The notes beneath the pieces are model-generated. The model worked only from the letters and a program-made list of their open reading frames with translations, did not search any database and was not told where the DNA came from. Position numbers and translations under genes: made by a program. A stretch of 64,000 nt of DNA from NCBI RefSeq assembly GCF_964030925.1, contig NZ_OZ034992.1, positions 744,001 through 808,000 of the forward strand, written 5' to 3'. Within the stretch, counting starts at the first letter, position 1. Every line of letters starts with the position of its first letter. Positions 40,932 to 53,472 of the stretch are shown piece after piece. The DNA is from Spiroplasma_E sp902809815. Its GTDB lineage: Bacteria > Bacillota_I > Bacilli_A > Mycoplasmatales > VBWQ01.

Positions 40932-43768
40932 CTCTTTGTGCAGAATTGGTATATTCTATTTTACCTAAATTGCCTTGTAAATAAATAATTCAATTTAATT
41001 TTTCTGAGTTATTAATTATACTAAATGCTATAGGATAATCATTACTTATTTTTTGTTCATAAGAATCATAAGACTTCTTAATTTTTAAATCGAATGAATA
41101 ATTACATAATGAATATGAAGTAAAAACATTATAATTACTAATACTTTTATAATAAGCATTTGCAAAATAATCAGTAACTTCTTTTGGAGCAACTGTTCCA
41201 AATTTACTAAAAAAGCCAGCATCTGGAAAATTACTTTTGTTTATTTTTAAATCTTTTAAATCAATAGTTACACTTGTAGTTTCTTCTTTTGATGGTGTAA
41301 AAGTTTCACTATTAATATCAATAATAGTTAAATCAGAGTTCTTGGAATTTGATATTGTTTCAAATTTATAACTATAATATATTGTTATACTTTTATAAAA
41401 TCTTTGTAAATCATTAAAAGTATTAATTAATAATGTAGGGTCTAATAATGAATTTAAATCTACTTCATATTTATTAAATTTACTTGTATTTTTATCTTCT
41501 CATTCTTTTATATTACTATATCCATTTTTTATTAATGACACATCATTTGCTGTAATTTCAATTTTTAAATCTGGAATAATAATAATTGATTTTGCTATAT
41601 TTTGAGGACTTGGTGGTAATATTTTTGCCGGATAACTAAATGTAATTTCTTCACTTTCTTCATATTCATCATGATTTAATTTATATAAAGTTGTTCAATT
41701 AAAAGCATTACCAGTTAATGAACCCATATTATTATAACGAAATTGTGCAACTGATATTTCATTATAATCACCTTGATAAGTAAATGGATTATCACTATAA
41801 AATGTATGTCTTTCTTCACCTTGATGTAAACTTTGAGTAACAATTGTATCAATAATATAAGCATAATTTGAACCATCAATAACTCCATTACTTGTTGTTT
41901 TTCATTGACAATCTTTATCTTCATTTGTAAAAGGACTTGCTATATCTAAAAATTCAGTATCTTCTGCTAATATATAAACTTTATTATTTTTCTTTTGTGA
42001 TAAATCAACAGTTGATATTTGTTCTTTAGTAGTTAATTTCTTACCAGTAGTAGGGTCTCATGGATATACACTTACTCTATCACTTAATTTCATTGTCATA
42101 GCAGTTGTTGAAACATTTGCACCTAATAATTTACCAATAGTAAAATCATTATCATTTGTAAATGCATTTAATGGAATTAAACCACCATTACCAATAATAC
42201 TTTCTAAATTACTTGTAAAAAATGCTGACATAAAGCCATTAAAATATAACATTTTTTTATATTGTTGAGCATTTTGAGTAATAACTCAACTATTTCAAAT
42301 ACCTAATGTTAAAGCATTTAATAATTTACCAATTAAAGGAATATCACTTAATGCAAATGGTAATCATTGTTGACTATCATAAGGCATTTGAATTAATGGT
42401 GAAAATACTACACTATTAAAATTTAATATTGCTGACATATATTTTTGACTTATTTTTGAATAATCTACAGTTGGACTACCAATAATTAAATGAGTATCTG
42501 GGTCTTTATATTTAAAATTATTTGACATATCTACATTATAATTACCCGTTAAATTATTTATATTTCATTCACTATCTCAAAAGAATTTTGCTTCTCCTAC
42601 TGATGTACCATTACTTAATCTTGCCTTATCTTTATCAAAAGCAAGCATACCTTTAAAATCTTTTGTTACAAATAAATTATCTTGAAAATTTAATGAAGTT
42701 TTTAATCATTCTCTAAAATTTTTAAAATTAGTAAATCCAGTAGGTTTAGCATCCATAATATTATAAAATGTAGTTTCTGGATGACTACTTGTTGTTATTT
42801 TATCATTTATACCAGAAATTAAACCACCATTATTTTTAATATTAGTTGTAGATTTTTTCATTATTACCAGCAATAAATAATCTTCTTGAAGCAAATACTT
42901 TACTTTCAAATATTTCTTCATTATTTTGTTGTATTGGTTCTTGACCTTGAATTATTGGTCTTCCATAATAATAACAACTAGAAAGTAATTCTAATCCATA
43001 ACTTTGTCTATGACTATATCTTACTCCTATATCACGCATTAAAGTACGATTTAAAGTTACTTTTCCTTGTTGAATAGTAGGGAAAGCATAACCACTACCC
43101 GGGCTTGCATATTGTACAAAATCAAGTGTATTTTGACCAGTACTTACTACTCTATCATTTAAACTACTAAAAGTTAATACTTGCATACTAAATGCACCAT
43201 TATAAGGACTATAATAATTTGTTACATTTGAAATATATAATAATTGTCTATCTTGATTTTTACCACTATTACCACCAATATTTTCATTTTCATCATTAAA
43301 TACAACAAAAAATTGTAAATAATCATCAATTGTAATATGTTCTTCAAACATTACTAAAGTATATTGTCTTTTAGTTTGTACTGTTTTAAATATTTGATTA
43401 TTTGGTAAATTACTAAAATCAACACCACTTGTATCATCAATTAAATAAGCATTTCAATAATCACCAATTTTATATTGTTTTGTATAAAATTCATCTTGAC
43501 CACTAGGTTTATGAATTATAGGGTTAATTTTACCTTTATTTTTTTGATATATTTTTGTACTATTTTTTCAAATACATACAACTGGAGTATTACCAGTTAA
43601 TATTAATTCATATTGTCCAAAATCACTTATTTTACTATCAATTGGTTTATAACCAGTTTCAGTTAAAGGAATTGCACCATTATTTATAACAAATGGAAAT
43701 ATTTTTCAATAACTACATCTTTTAATTAGCAATTGTTGTCTTTTTAATTGAAGATGTAGATGTTTCAT
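40932..43768 (-). pseudogene. Paralogue of the 972-residue phage structural protein, broken
   Basis: Start MKHLHLQLKRQQLLIKRCSY at 43768; closely similar to the gene at 14781-17699 throughout. One extra T near 42855 shifts the frame after FIAGNNEK, and IS3 copy D removes about the last 25 residues. The C-terminal 300 residues differ more than the rest. The copy confirms which parts of the protein are conserved, including the internal hydrophobic segment. Confidence 0.8.
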
Positions 43769-44993
43769 TAATTGAATTTGTTGATGTATCATTTTCTTTT
43801 TCTCCTAATAATTTTATTTCTTCTTTATCTTCTTCCATTATTTCTTTATAATGTTTTTTTGCTTGTTGTTTGTTACTTCATCTAATTCAGCAATAGCTTG
43901 TGTATATGACATTGTTCTATCTGCTAATCTTTGACTAATCATTTCTTGTTTTAATAATTGGTCAGTCATAGCAATAGGTAAAAATTTAAATGAATAAGGT
44001 CTATCTCCAATACCATCTCATAATTTTTCATGAATTAATAACATATCAAAAAATCTATAAAAATAATATGAATAATGACTTATTTTAGTTTCTGTAGTTT
44101 CCATATCATTTTTATTATTAAATAATGATTTAGTTTTATTTTCATAATTTACACCAGAAAATTCATTATAATCATAACCTGCACCATTTCATATATCTTT
44201 ACCTAAATCATCTTTATCTAAAATATAATTACTTGCTATAAAATTACCTTGTATAACTTCCATACCACCAGCACCAGATTTATTATATCCACCAGTACCT
44301 ACATTAACTACAATATTTTTTTAGGATTATCAATAATTTTTCCATGTTCAATCATATTTTTAACAGTTTCATTATCAAATGCACCAAATAAAGTTGTAAC
44401 ATTTAATTCTCTATCAACATTTCTTTGAGTATAAGATTTATGATAATATTCAATTAAATTTCAAACTGGATAAGTATCTGGATATGCATTTAAAGTTGTT
44501 GAATTACCATAAAAATTAACCATTGGTAAATTTGTTATTTCTAATATTGGTAAATAATTTCAAGGATTTTTAATTTCATAACTATATTTTGGTATTAAAT
44601 TAGGTTTTAATTTTGTATGTGCTGTTCCTAAAATAATTTCTTTTTCATTTTTATTTTCATTTTTATAAGTTTCAAATCTTATTTTTCCATTTTCAGCAAT
44701 TACTCAAGTTAAAGTTGCACTATCTGCTTGTTCATTTATAAAAAAGAATTCTGCACATTGTTCTTATTCATTATATTTAGCAACTCTACCAGCAAATGAA
44801 TTAGGTAATACTTTTAAACTTGTACTATTATCTTTATAAATAATAGGCATTATATATACTTTTTCAAGTAAACTTTCTTGTATTCCAAATTTATATAATT
44901 TTTCAAATCATTTATCACTAATAATTTTATTAGTAAAATATTTTAAAATATTTTCTTTTTCACTATCAAATAATAAACCTTTACCTAATCATA
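43722..44993 (-). pseudogene. Paralogue of the phage portal protein, broken
   Basis: Lacks the N terminus, lost at IS5 copy 5. Lesions include a lost base near 43880, a shift near 44320 and a TAA at about 44765, where the other copy has a Gln codon in its NEQEQSAELFF segment. The C terminus (NDTSTNSINETSTSSIKKTT) matches the intact copy in style. Confidence 0.7.
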
Positions 44994-46150
44994 GGACATA
45001 TTCCGTAATTAAATTTAATTAATTGTCAATAAAATTGTTTTAAAACTATTTAGTGTTATTGAATATAGAAATAAATATTTTTTGAAAAAATAGTTTAAAA
45101 AATGAGTTTACATTTTAAACAAAAAATTGTTAATAATATTTTTATATTAACTCGATAAAAATTTAAATTTTAAAAAAATATTTTTAATATTTTTTTTATT
45201 TTAATGGTTTTATTTTATTAAAAATTTCACAAAGTAAGTTAAATCTTAAGTACATAAGTCTAAATTTAGATTTTCTACATTTATTTACTAAAATTTTGAA
45301 TCTTTTCAATCAAGCAAAGACATGTTCAACTTTAATTCTAATTTTAGATACAATCTTATTGTATTTTCTTTCTTGTTTAGTTAATTTTTTATTTTTAGTT
45401 CTTTTAATTGGTATTATTGTATTTTTATAAATATTTTGTATACCTTGATATCCTAAATCACCAATAATTATTGTTTTTTCTGAAAATTCAAGATTTGAAT
45501 TTTTTAATATTTGAAAATCATGCACTTTACCATTATCAGCAAAAATATCAACAATTTTTTTATTAAAAAAATCATATACAATTTGAAATTTTATAGAATA
45601 CATTCAACTTTTACCAGAAAAATATTCTAACTGTAGTTTTTTTAGTTGGTCTTTCAATTTCAATCTCAGTTGAATCAATTAAATAAAATTGAAATTAATT
45701 TGAATTTTCTTGTTTTTTATCAATTTTTAATTTATATCTTTCTTTTAAAAATTGGTAATCTTTGTGGTTACTAAGTTTATTTTCTACTCAAGTAATATTT
45801 CGAAAACAACTTGATGGGCTCATTTTAGATTTAATACTCATTTGAAAAAAAGTATAATATTCTTTTCAGTATAATAAAGTCATCATTAATCTTTCTTCTA
45901 CTGAAAGTTTATTTTTTCGACCTTTATTTTTTTCTAATTTTTCTATTTCAATTAATTTTTCTAACATTTCATTAAAATGAAAACGTTTTATACCAAAATA
46001 TCTGTAAAATTCTTCATTTTTTAATTTTTTTAAATTTTCAAAAATCATTTTTATCAACACTTTTCTAAATTTATTGTTAATAACAAAATTATAAAATAAA
46101 TTTTAAAATTATTAATTGACTTTTAAAAAATTTAATTACGGAATATGTCT
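44994..46150 (-). mobile_element. IS5-type element, copy 5, at a deletion junction
   Basis: Both ends are present, but the flanking triplets differ (ATA left, TAA right). Compared with 18950-19500 the portal N terminus and terminase C terminus are missing around it. This indicates an IS-associated deletion of roughly 0.5 kb. Confidence 0.88.
45196..46060 (-). CDS. IS5-family transposase with altered slippage run (copy 5)
   Basis: The A-run that joins the two frames has seven A residues instead of eight (complement of 45638-45644). A -1 slip from the upstream frame would no longer enter the downstream frame. This copy is probably inactive. Confidence 0.7.
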
Positions 46151-47191
46151 TAAATAATAATCAATAATATTATTAGCTAATTCATATGTATCTTTAAATT
46201 TCATAATAGCATTACTATGATAAAATTCACTTTCTTGATGTATTCTTCTAGTTTTATCATTTTCACCAATAAAACATAAAATAGCAACAGTAGGATGAGC
46301 TTGTGAACTTGTAGCAAAACCTAAATCTAAACCACCAACTATTTCATTAACATTAAAATCTAATTCAGTTTTAAGTTTATCTAAATATCTTGCAAATATA
46401 GAACCAGTTAAAACACTAGGTACACCATAATATCAACTTTGTGCTTTTATAGGGTCAAGTATTTTTAATTCTTCTAAATCATTAATTTTATCTTGTTTTA
46501 AATTATGTTCATTTAATTTTCAATTTGAATAATGAAATAATTTAAAAATATTATTATCAAATACTGATTTAATTTGTTCATTATTTTCTTTCATTAAATC
46601 TAAATTAAAAGGTACAATTTTATTCATATATTCAATAAAATATTGATAAATATTATCTGGATTACAACTTCTAATTTTAATAGTTTTTTTAGCATTACCT
46701 AATGCAAAAGTAATTGCTTGAAATTCTGCTTGACTAAATTCATTTGCTTCTTCACATCATTCAATTGCTAAATCAAAACCTTTTATTTCACTTCTAGAAA
46801 GCCCTTTAAGTGGTATTCTATCATTACTATTACTATATACACCCACATTACTCTAATAAATGATTTACTACCTTTAAAACGAAAATCTGCTTGTTTATTT
46901 GGATATTTTAAATTAAAATCTTTATAATCAAAACCAATATTAATTAATGCTTCATCAATTTCTTTTGTTAATTCATTAATATCTTTATTTAATTTTCTAA
47001 AACAATATATAGCAATTGATTTATTAACTTTAATTGAAATTGCTATTAATATTGCTAATTCTTCTGCAATACTATATGTTTTACTTGAATATCTACTACC
47101 ACTTAAATTATATTCACTATGTGTAAAATCACTTTTATTTAATAATCAATAACTAATTTCATGTAAATAAATAAATAAATTCTTTATTCAT
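46151..47191 (-). pseudogene. Terminase large subunit paralogue, broken
   Basis: Supplies the ATPase half missing from the first prophage: Walker A-like YNLSGSRYSSKTYSIAEEL and Walker B-like KGFDLAIEWCEEANEF, then KKTIKIRSCNPD and the start of the nuclease domain (VGGLDLGFATSSQAHP). A TTTA repeat expansion near 47165 and a shift near 46855 break the frame. IS5 copy 5 removes the C terminus. Confidence 0.75.
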
Positions 47192-47195
47192 AATA

Positions 47196-47885
47196 TTATT
47201 CCTGTAATTCTTCTAATTTTAATAGTTGTCCAAATGTAAAAGGATATGGAACAGTAGTCATAAATATACTATTTTGATTTACTTGTAATCACGTATATGA
47301 ACCATCTGTATATATAAAACTATCTAAATATTCTGTATTATTATTTCCACTATATATAAATTCTTTATATATTCATGAATATTCTGTTTTATCATTAGTA
47401 ACACAATAATTGTAATAAATACGATATATTTTATTTTTAATAAAATTAAATTGAATAGTTTTATTATCTTTTTTTTGTTCCTACTTCTTTTTATCATGGA
47501 ATATTTGGTGTTGGAGGAATATCTTTTAATTCAATATCTCAAATATTTTCTTCTATTTCATTTGTAGTTAAACTACCAGACCTTATTTGTAATTTTGATT
47601 TAATATCAACTTTAATAGTATCTTGTAATTCTTCTAATGAAAATATATTTCCATATTGTTTATTTCCTCCAATAATAATTAATTGACTTTTATTACCATC
47701 AACAGTTCCTAATTTAATAATTAATGAAGCATCTTCATTATCAATTTTACCTTTAACAAGCATATAATCTCCACCTATATGAGTAGAACTAGATTTAAAT
47801 TCTATTTTTAGTTTTACACTTGTTTGATTAAAAGGTGGTTTATCTCATGTTATAAATACTCTATAATATTTATTAAAACTAAGAG
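47196..47885 (-). pseudogene. Phage gene upstream of terminase, broken
   Basis: Beta-rich: VFITWDKPPFNQTSVKLKIE, then ASLIIKLGTVDGNKSQLIII, TNEIEENIWDIELKDIPPTP, and after a stop and frameshift near 47480-47505, IYRIYYNYCVTNDKTEYSWIY. The 5' end is missing. The style resembles tail-fibre or baseplate-attached proteins of Gram-positive phages; not confirmed. The stop lies 5 bases before the terminase ATG. Confidence 0.5.
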
Positions 47886-48011
47886 CAAAATTTTACATGA
47901 TTTTAAAAACTAGTTATTTATGTATATATCTTTTCATATATTGTTAAGTGATAGTTTAATATATTTATAACATTATCTGCAACTTTCGATTTAATTTTAT
48001 TTAAACTTTGG

Positions 48012-48017
48012 TATACT
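48012..48017 (+). promoter_or_regulatory. Probable -10 box of lepA
   Basis: TATACT with an A/T-rich upstream region, 51 bases before the lepA ATG; a weak AGGTGAATAAAT ribosome region lies between them. Confidence 0.4.
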
Positions 48018-48067
48018 AAAACATAGTAAATAGTTTATAAGCAAAAGATAGGTGAATAAATAATATT

Positions 48068-49882
48068 ATGAGTATCGATAAAAAATACATTAGAAATTTT
48101 TCAATTATTGCCCATATTGATCATGGTAAATCAACTTTGGCTGATCGTATTTTAGAATTAACTAATGCTGTTTCAAAAAGGGAAATGAAAAATCAATTGT
48201 TAGATTCACTAGATTTAGAACGTGAACGTGGCATTACAATTAAATTAAATAGTGTACAACTTAAATATCAATCATTAGATGGTCATACTTATTTGCTTCA
48301 CTTAATTGATACTCCAGGTCATGTTGACTTTACTTATGAAGTATCGCGTAGTTTAGCAGCATGTGAAGGTGCCATTTTAGTAGTTGATGCTGCTCAGGGT
48401 ATTGAAGCACAAACTTTAGCAAATGTATATTTAGCATTAGATAATGATTTAGAAATTATTCCTGTTATTAATAAAATAGATTTACCAAGTGCTGAACCAG
48501 AAAAAGTTAAGGAAGAAATTGAAGAAGTATTGGGTTTACCTGCTGATTATGCGCCTTTAATTTCTGCAAAAACAGGTATTAATATTCGCGATGTTTTAGA
48601 AGCAGTTATTAAATATATTCCTTATCCAATTGATGCTGATGATAATCAACCATTGCGTGCTTTAATTTTTGATTCATTATATGATAAATATCGTGGAGTG
48701 ATGGCATTTATTAGAATCAAAACTGGTGTAATTAAAGTTGGCGATAAAGTAAGAATGATGTCAACTGGTGCCGAATATGAAATTACTGAACTAGGACTAC
48801 GCACACCAAAAGAAGAAAAGAGAGAAATGTTAACAGCTGGTGAAGTTGGTTGAATTAGTGGTGCAATTAAAATAATTAGTGATATTCATGTTGGTGATAC
48901 GATTACTAGTGTTATTAATCCTGCTGATGCACCATTACCAGGTTATAAAACTTTAAAACCAATGGTTTATTGTGGTTTATATCCAATTGATACTAATAAA
49001 TATCAAGAATTAAAGGATGCATTATATAAAATTCAATTATCGGATGCCTCATTAATTTTTACTGCTGAAGCATCACAAGCATTAGGTTTTGGTTTTCGTT
49101 GTGGTTTTTTAGGGTTATTACATATGGATGTTATTCAAGAACGTTTAGAGCGTGAATATAATTTAGTTTTAATTTCAACAGCTCCTTCTGTAATTTATGA
49201 AGTAAATTTAACTAATGGTGAAAAGTTAATAATTGATAATCCAGCAAAATGACCAACTGTGCAGACAATTAAAAGTGTAGAAGAACCATTTGTGCAAGTA
49301 ACAATAATGACACCAGAACAATATGTTGGTGCATTGATGCAATTATGTCAGGATAAACGTGGAACTTATTTAGATTTAAAATATGCTGATAATTTACGAA
49401 GAACTCTTATTTATAATATGCCACTGAATGAAATTGTCATTGATTTTTTTGATAAATTAAAATCAATATCAAAAGGTTATGCTTCATTAGATTATGAATT
49501 AATTGGTTATCAGGAAAGTAAATTAGTGAAAATGGATATTTTATTAGTAGGTAATATTGTTGATGCATTATCTGTTATTGTTCATAAGGATTTTGCTTAT
49601 GATCGTGGGCGTGTTTTATGTGAAAAATTAAAAAAATTAATTCCAAAACAAAATTTTGAAGTTGCTATTCAGGCTGCTATTAATAATAAAATTATTGCTC
49701 GTCAAACTGTGCAAGCAGTTAGAAAAGATGTTATTGCTAAATGTTATGGTGGTGATATTACAAGAAAAAGAAAACTTTTAGAAAAACAAAAAGAAGGAAA
49801 GAAAAAAATGAAATCGATTGGTAATGTTGAATTACCACCAGAAGCATTTCGTGCTGTTTTAAAAATAGATGAAGAAAATTAA
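48068..49882 (+). CDS. lepA: Elongation factor 4 (LepA), translational GTPase
   Basis: 604 residues. The G domain has AHIDHGKST (G1), RGITIK (G2), DTPGHVDF (G3), NKIDLP (G4) and SAKTG (G5). Domains II, III and V follow, then the LepA-specific C-terminal domain with AKCYGGDITRKRKLLEKQKEGKKKMK near the end. EF4 acts on stalled or biogenesis-stage ribosomes. It is a single-gene unit closed by a strong terminator. Confidence 0.96.
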
Positions 49883-49931
49883 TAAAAAAGTTATAAATAT
49901 TTGATTTGTTTTTTTCTAAATTGGATTATTT

Positions 49932-49981
49932 GAAAATAAAAAATTAATTGATCTATTTAAGTCAATTAATTTTTTATTTTC
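49932..49981 (+). terminator. Strong terminator after lepA
   Basis: Perfect 20-bp stem (49932-49951 with 49962-49981) around a 10-base loop; the stem itself holds A and T runs, so it can work in both directions. Confidence 0.85.
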
Positions 49982-50027
49982 ATAAAGCATATTTTGAAAT
50001 AAAAATGAGATTTCTCACAATTTTATG

Positions 50028-50219
50028 TTAAATATATAGTATTTTTTTTAATTCTGCAATTATTTCCATTTTAATTTTTATGTAATTTTTTTGCATTTCA
50101 ATATTAATTAAATTCTCTTGACTTTTTAAATGATTATTTTCTAAATTATTTTTTATTATTGCGTGACACTCAATTTCTTTAGAGTAATTTTTAATCATAT
50201 TTTTTATGTTATTAATCAT
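50028..50219 (-). CDS. Small helical protein (63 aa), unknown
   Basis: GGGGAA precedes the ATG. The protein is all-helical and Lys/Asn/Ile-rich (MINNIKNMIKNYSKEIE... AELKKILYI). A 34-bp inverted repeat with a -10 box lies directly upstream, so it may be autoregulated. Function unknown. Confidence 0.5.
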   Translation of the reverse strand: MINNIKNMIKNYSKEIECHAIIKNNLENNHLKSQENLINIEMQKNYIKIKMEIIAELKKILYI

Positions 50220-50268
50220 TTTATATTCCCCATTTCAAAGTTTTATAAATAATTTATTTATATTTTTT

Positions 50269-50313
50269 ATTATATCATTTTATTTATAAAAATTATAAAT
50301 AAAATGATATAAT
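50269..50313. promoter_or_regulatory. Divergent -10 boxes around a 17-bp perfect inverted repeat
   Basis: Arms 50273-50289 and 50293-50309 are exact complements with a 3-base spacer. TATAAT occurs at both outer edges (minus strand 50269-50274, plus strand 50308-50313), giving a symmetric divergent promoter-operator arrangement. The plus-strand target is interrupted by IS5 copy 6 at 50340. Confidence 0.5.
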
Positions 50314-50339
50314 TTTCTATAATAAATCTAGTATTCATA

Positions 50340-51495
50340 GGACATATTCCGTAATTAAATTTAATTAATTGTCAATAAAATTGTTTTAAAACTATTTAGT
50401 GTTATTGAATATAGAAATAAATATTTTTTGAAAAAATAGTTTAAAAAATGAGTTTACATTTTAAACAAAAAATTGTTAATAATATTTTTATATTAACTCG
50501 ATAAAAATTTAAATTTTAAAAAAATATTTTTAATATTTTTTTATTTTAATGGTTTTATTTTATTAAAAATTTCACAAAGTAAGTTAAATCTTAAGTACAT
50601 AAGTCTAAATTTAGATTTTCTACATTTATTTACTAAAATTTTGAATCTTTTCAATCAAGCAAAGACATGTTCAACTTTAATTCTAATTTTAGATACAATC
50701 TTATTGTATTTTCTTTCTTGTTTAGTTAATTTTTTATTTTTAGTTCTTTTAATTGGTATTATTGTATTTTTATAAATATTTTGTATACCTTGATATCCTA
50801 AATCACCAATAATTATTGTTTTTTCTGAAAATTCAAGATTTGAATTTTTTAATATTTGAAAATCATGCACTTTACCATTATCAGCAAAAATATCAACAAT
50901 TTTTTTATTAAAAAAATCATATACAATTTGAAATTTTATAGAATACATTCAACTTTTACCAGAAAAATATTCTAACTGTAGTTTTTTTTAGTTGGTCTTT
51001 CAATTTCAATCTCAGTTGAATCAATTAAATAAAATTGAAATTCATTTGAATTTTCTTGTTTTTTATCAATTTTTAATTTATATCTTTCTTTTAAAAATTG
51101 GTAATCTTTGTGGTTACTAAGTTTATTTTCTACTCAAGTAATATTTCGAAAACAACTTGATGGGCTCATTTTAGATTTAATACTCATTTGAAAAAAAGTA
51201 TAATATTCTTTTCAGTATAATAAAGTCATCATTAATCTTTCTTCTACTGAAAGTTTATTTTTTCGACCTTTATTTTTTTCTAATTTTTCTATTTCAATTA
51301 ATTTTTCTAACATTTCATTAAAATGAAAACGTTTTATACCAAAATATCTGTAAAATTCTTCATTTTTTAATTGTTTTAAATTTTCAAAAATCATTTTTAT
51401 CAACACTTTTCTAAATTTATTGTTAATAACAAAATTATAAAATAAATTTTAAAATTATTAATTGACTTTTAAAAAATTTAATTACGGAATAGTCT
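50340..51495 (-). mobile_element. IS5-type element, copy 6
   Basis: Left end intact. The right end reads CGGAATAGTCT, missing two bases of the usual CGGAATATGTCT, and is joined directly to the partial copy 7. The left flank is ATA (50337-50339). Confidence 0.88.
50541..51406 (-). CDS. IS5-family transposase, two frames (copy 6)
   Basis: Both frames and the eight-A run are intact; one Lys to Gln change (ENLKQLKNEEF). The damaged right end may reduce mobility. Confidence 0.8.
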
Positions 51496-52218
51496 AAATA
51501 TTTTGTATACCTTGATATCCTAAATCACCAATAATTATTGTTTTTTCTGAAAATTCAAGATTTGAATTTTTTAATATTTGAAAATCATGCACTTTACCAT
51601 TATCAGCAAAAATATCAACAATTTTTTTATTAAAAAAATCATATACAATTTGAAATTTTATAGAATACATTCAACTTTTACCAGAAAAATATTCTAACTG
51701 TAGTTTTTTTTAGTTGGTCTTTCAATTTCAATCTCAGTTGAATCAATTAAATAAAATTGAAATTCATTTGAATTTTCTTGTTTTTTATCAATTTTTAATT
51801 TATATCTTTCTTTTAAAAATTGGTAATCTTTGTGGTTACTAAGTTTATTTTCTACTCAAGTAATATTTCGAAAACAACTTGATGGGCTCATTTTAGATTT
51901 AATACTCATTTGAAAAAAAGTATAATATTCTTTTCAGTATAATAAAGTCATCATTAATCTTTCTTCTACTGAAAGTTTATTTTTTCGACCTTTATTTTTT
52001 TCTAATTTTTCTATTTCAATTAATTTTTCTAACATTTCATTAAAATGAAAACGTTTTATACCAAAATATCTGTAAAATTCTTCATTTTTTAATTTTTTTA
52101 AATTTTCAAAAATCATTTTTATCAACACTTTTCTAAATTTATTGTTAATAACAAAATTATAAAATAAATTTTAAAATTATTAATTGACTTTTAAAAAATT
52201 TAATTACGGAATATATCT
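51496..52218 (-). mobile_element. IS5-type element, copy 7, partial tandem duplicate
   Basis: Begins inside the element (equivalent to about 7267 of copy 1) and runs to a right end CGGAATATATCT, followed by ATA (52219-52221). That ATA matches the triplet at the left of copy 6, so copies 6 and 7 share one target duplication. The upstream transposase frame (start 52128) is complete; the downstream frame lacks its C-terminal half with the Glu. Confidence 0.85.
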
Positions 52219-52351
52219 ATAGAAAAATAAATTAAAAGCAAGTTTAAATAAAATGATATAATAAAAAAACAATTCCCTAAGAAATTGATAAAATTTTAAT
52301 TTATAATAAGTATATTAATAATAATTACTTAAATGGGGAGTAGGGGGTTAT

Positions 52352-52705
52352 GTGAAAATTTTATTAAAAATAGAAATTGGGTTCAAACAATCAATTATTT
52401 TTAAAAGTATTAAAAAGTATATAGAAAATAGAGCTAAGATTGAAGCAAAATTAATTGATAAAGAAAAGCAAAGACAACATGAAAAAGATTTACAAGATTC
52501 TAGATTTAAACATGAATCACTTGAAAATGAAAAAGACAGAAAATTACAAAAAGAATTAGCTGAAGAAAAAACTAAAAGATTAGGGTTAATATTAGAAAAT
52601 AAAATAACTATAAATAGACAAAATTATTATTTAAAACATGATAATAATCCCAAATTAGAATTGGAACTTAAAAGAAAACGAATTAAAGGTAAAAAAATAA
52701 AGTAA
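52352..52705 (+). CDS. Coiled-coil basic protein (117 aa)
   Basis: GTG start with a strong G-rich ribosome site (AGGGGG). After a short hydrophobic N terminus the protein is a highly charged helix (IDKEKQRQHEKDLQDSRFKH, then LQKELAEEKTKRLG), probably a coiled coil. It is adjacent to another accessory gene. No family is recognised; plasmid or viral origin is possible. Confidence 0.6.
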   Translation: MKILLKIEIGFKQSIIFKSIKKYIENRAKIEAKLIDKEKQRQHEKDLQDSRFKHESLENEKDRKLQKELAEEKTKRLGLILENKITINRQNYYLKHDNNPKLELELKRKRIKGKKIK

Positions 52706-52780
52706 TATTGTATTTACAAAAATATGAGGTTAAAATTGATATAATCACTCTATTGAAGGTGATTTTAAGGAGTTTTGATA

Positions 52781-53293
52781 ATGGACTTAAATATCAATAA
52801 AAATTTAAAAACAAAAGTTTTAAATAATTTTTTAAATTTATTAGCAATTAATTTAGCAGATACTTATTTAGAAACCTTAAAAAAATATAAATCAAAAGAT
52901 GTAGATGAATTAGTATTAAATTTTTTAGATCAAATAGTTTATTTAGTCGATGAAGAAATTGATATAACAAACGTTAAAAATAGTTCAAAAATATCAAAAA
53001 TGAATACTAAACAAAAAGAAAAATTTAATAATGCTTTAAGAAAAGATAATAAATATCGAAAAATGTGTTCAGTTCTTAATTTTATATATCGAGTAATAAA
53101 AGAAGAAGAAACACAAGAGCAAGTATTCAATAATATATATCATTTTTATGAAAAATCTGATGCTGAAACTTTAGAAATATTTTCTAATGATTATAAAGAA
53201 AAAGAAAGATTTGATTTTTTTAAAGAAATAAAATTAAAGTTAAAAAATAGTAATAGTTTTTTATATAAATCAAATTTACAAGCAAATATATAA
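52781..53293 (+). CDS. Helical accessory protein (170 aa), unknown
   Basis: ATG at 52781 with AAGGAG 9 bases upstream and a TATAAT at 52740-52745. The product is all-helical and acidic-basic mixed (LLAINLADTYLETLKKY, NFLDQIVYLVDEEID) with a C-terminal YKEKERFDFFKEIKLKLKN. A strong terminator follows, so it is its own unit. Confidence 0.65.
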   Translation: MDLNINKNLKTKVLNNFLNLLAINLADTYLETLKKYKSKDVDELVLNFLDQIVYLVDEEIDITNVKNSSKISKMNTKQKEKFNNALRKDNKYRKMCSVLNFIYRVIKEEETQEQVFNNIYHFYEKSDAETLEIFSNDYKEKERFDFFKEIKLKLKNSNSFLYKSNLQANI

Positions 53294-53320
53294 GTTTAAT
53301 ATATTTATAAAGTATCTTTA

Positions 53321-53353
53321 AAAACATCTCTAATATTTTATTAGAGATGTTTT
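53321..53353 (+). terminator. Terminator
   Basis: Perfect 14-bp stem AAAACATCTCTAAT/ATTAGAGATGTTTT with a 5-base loop. Confidence 0.85.
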
Positions 53354-53472
53354 ATGAATAAACAAAATTATAAAAAATTAAAATGATTTATAATTTTACT
53401 ATTAAATTTTCAATAAGTATTACAATTTTTTTTAAAAAAGAACTAACTTAAAATTAGTTATTTTAAATTAGA

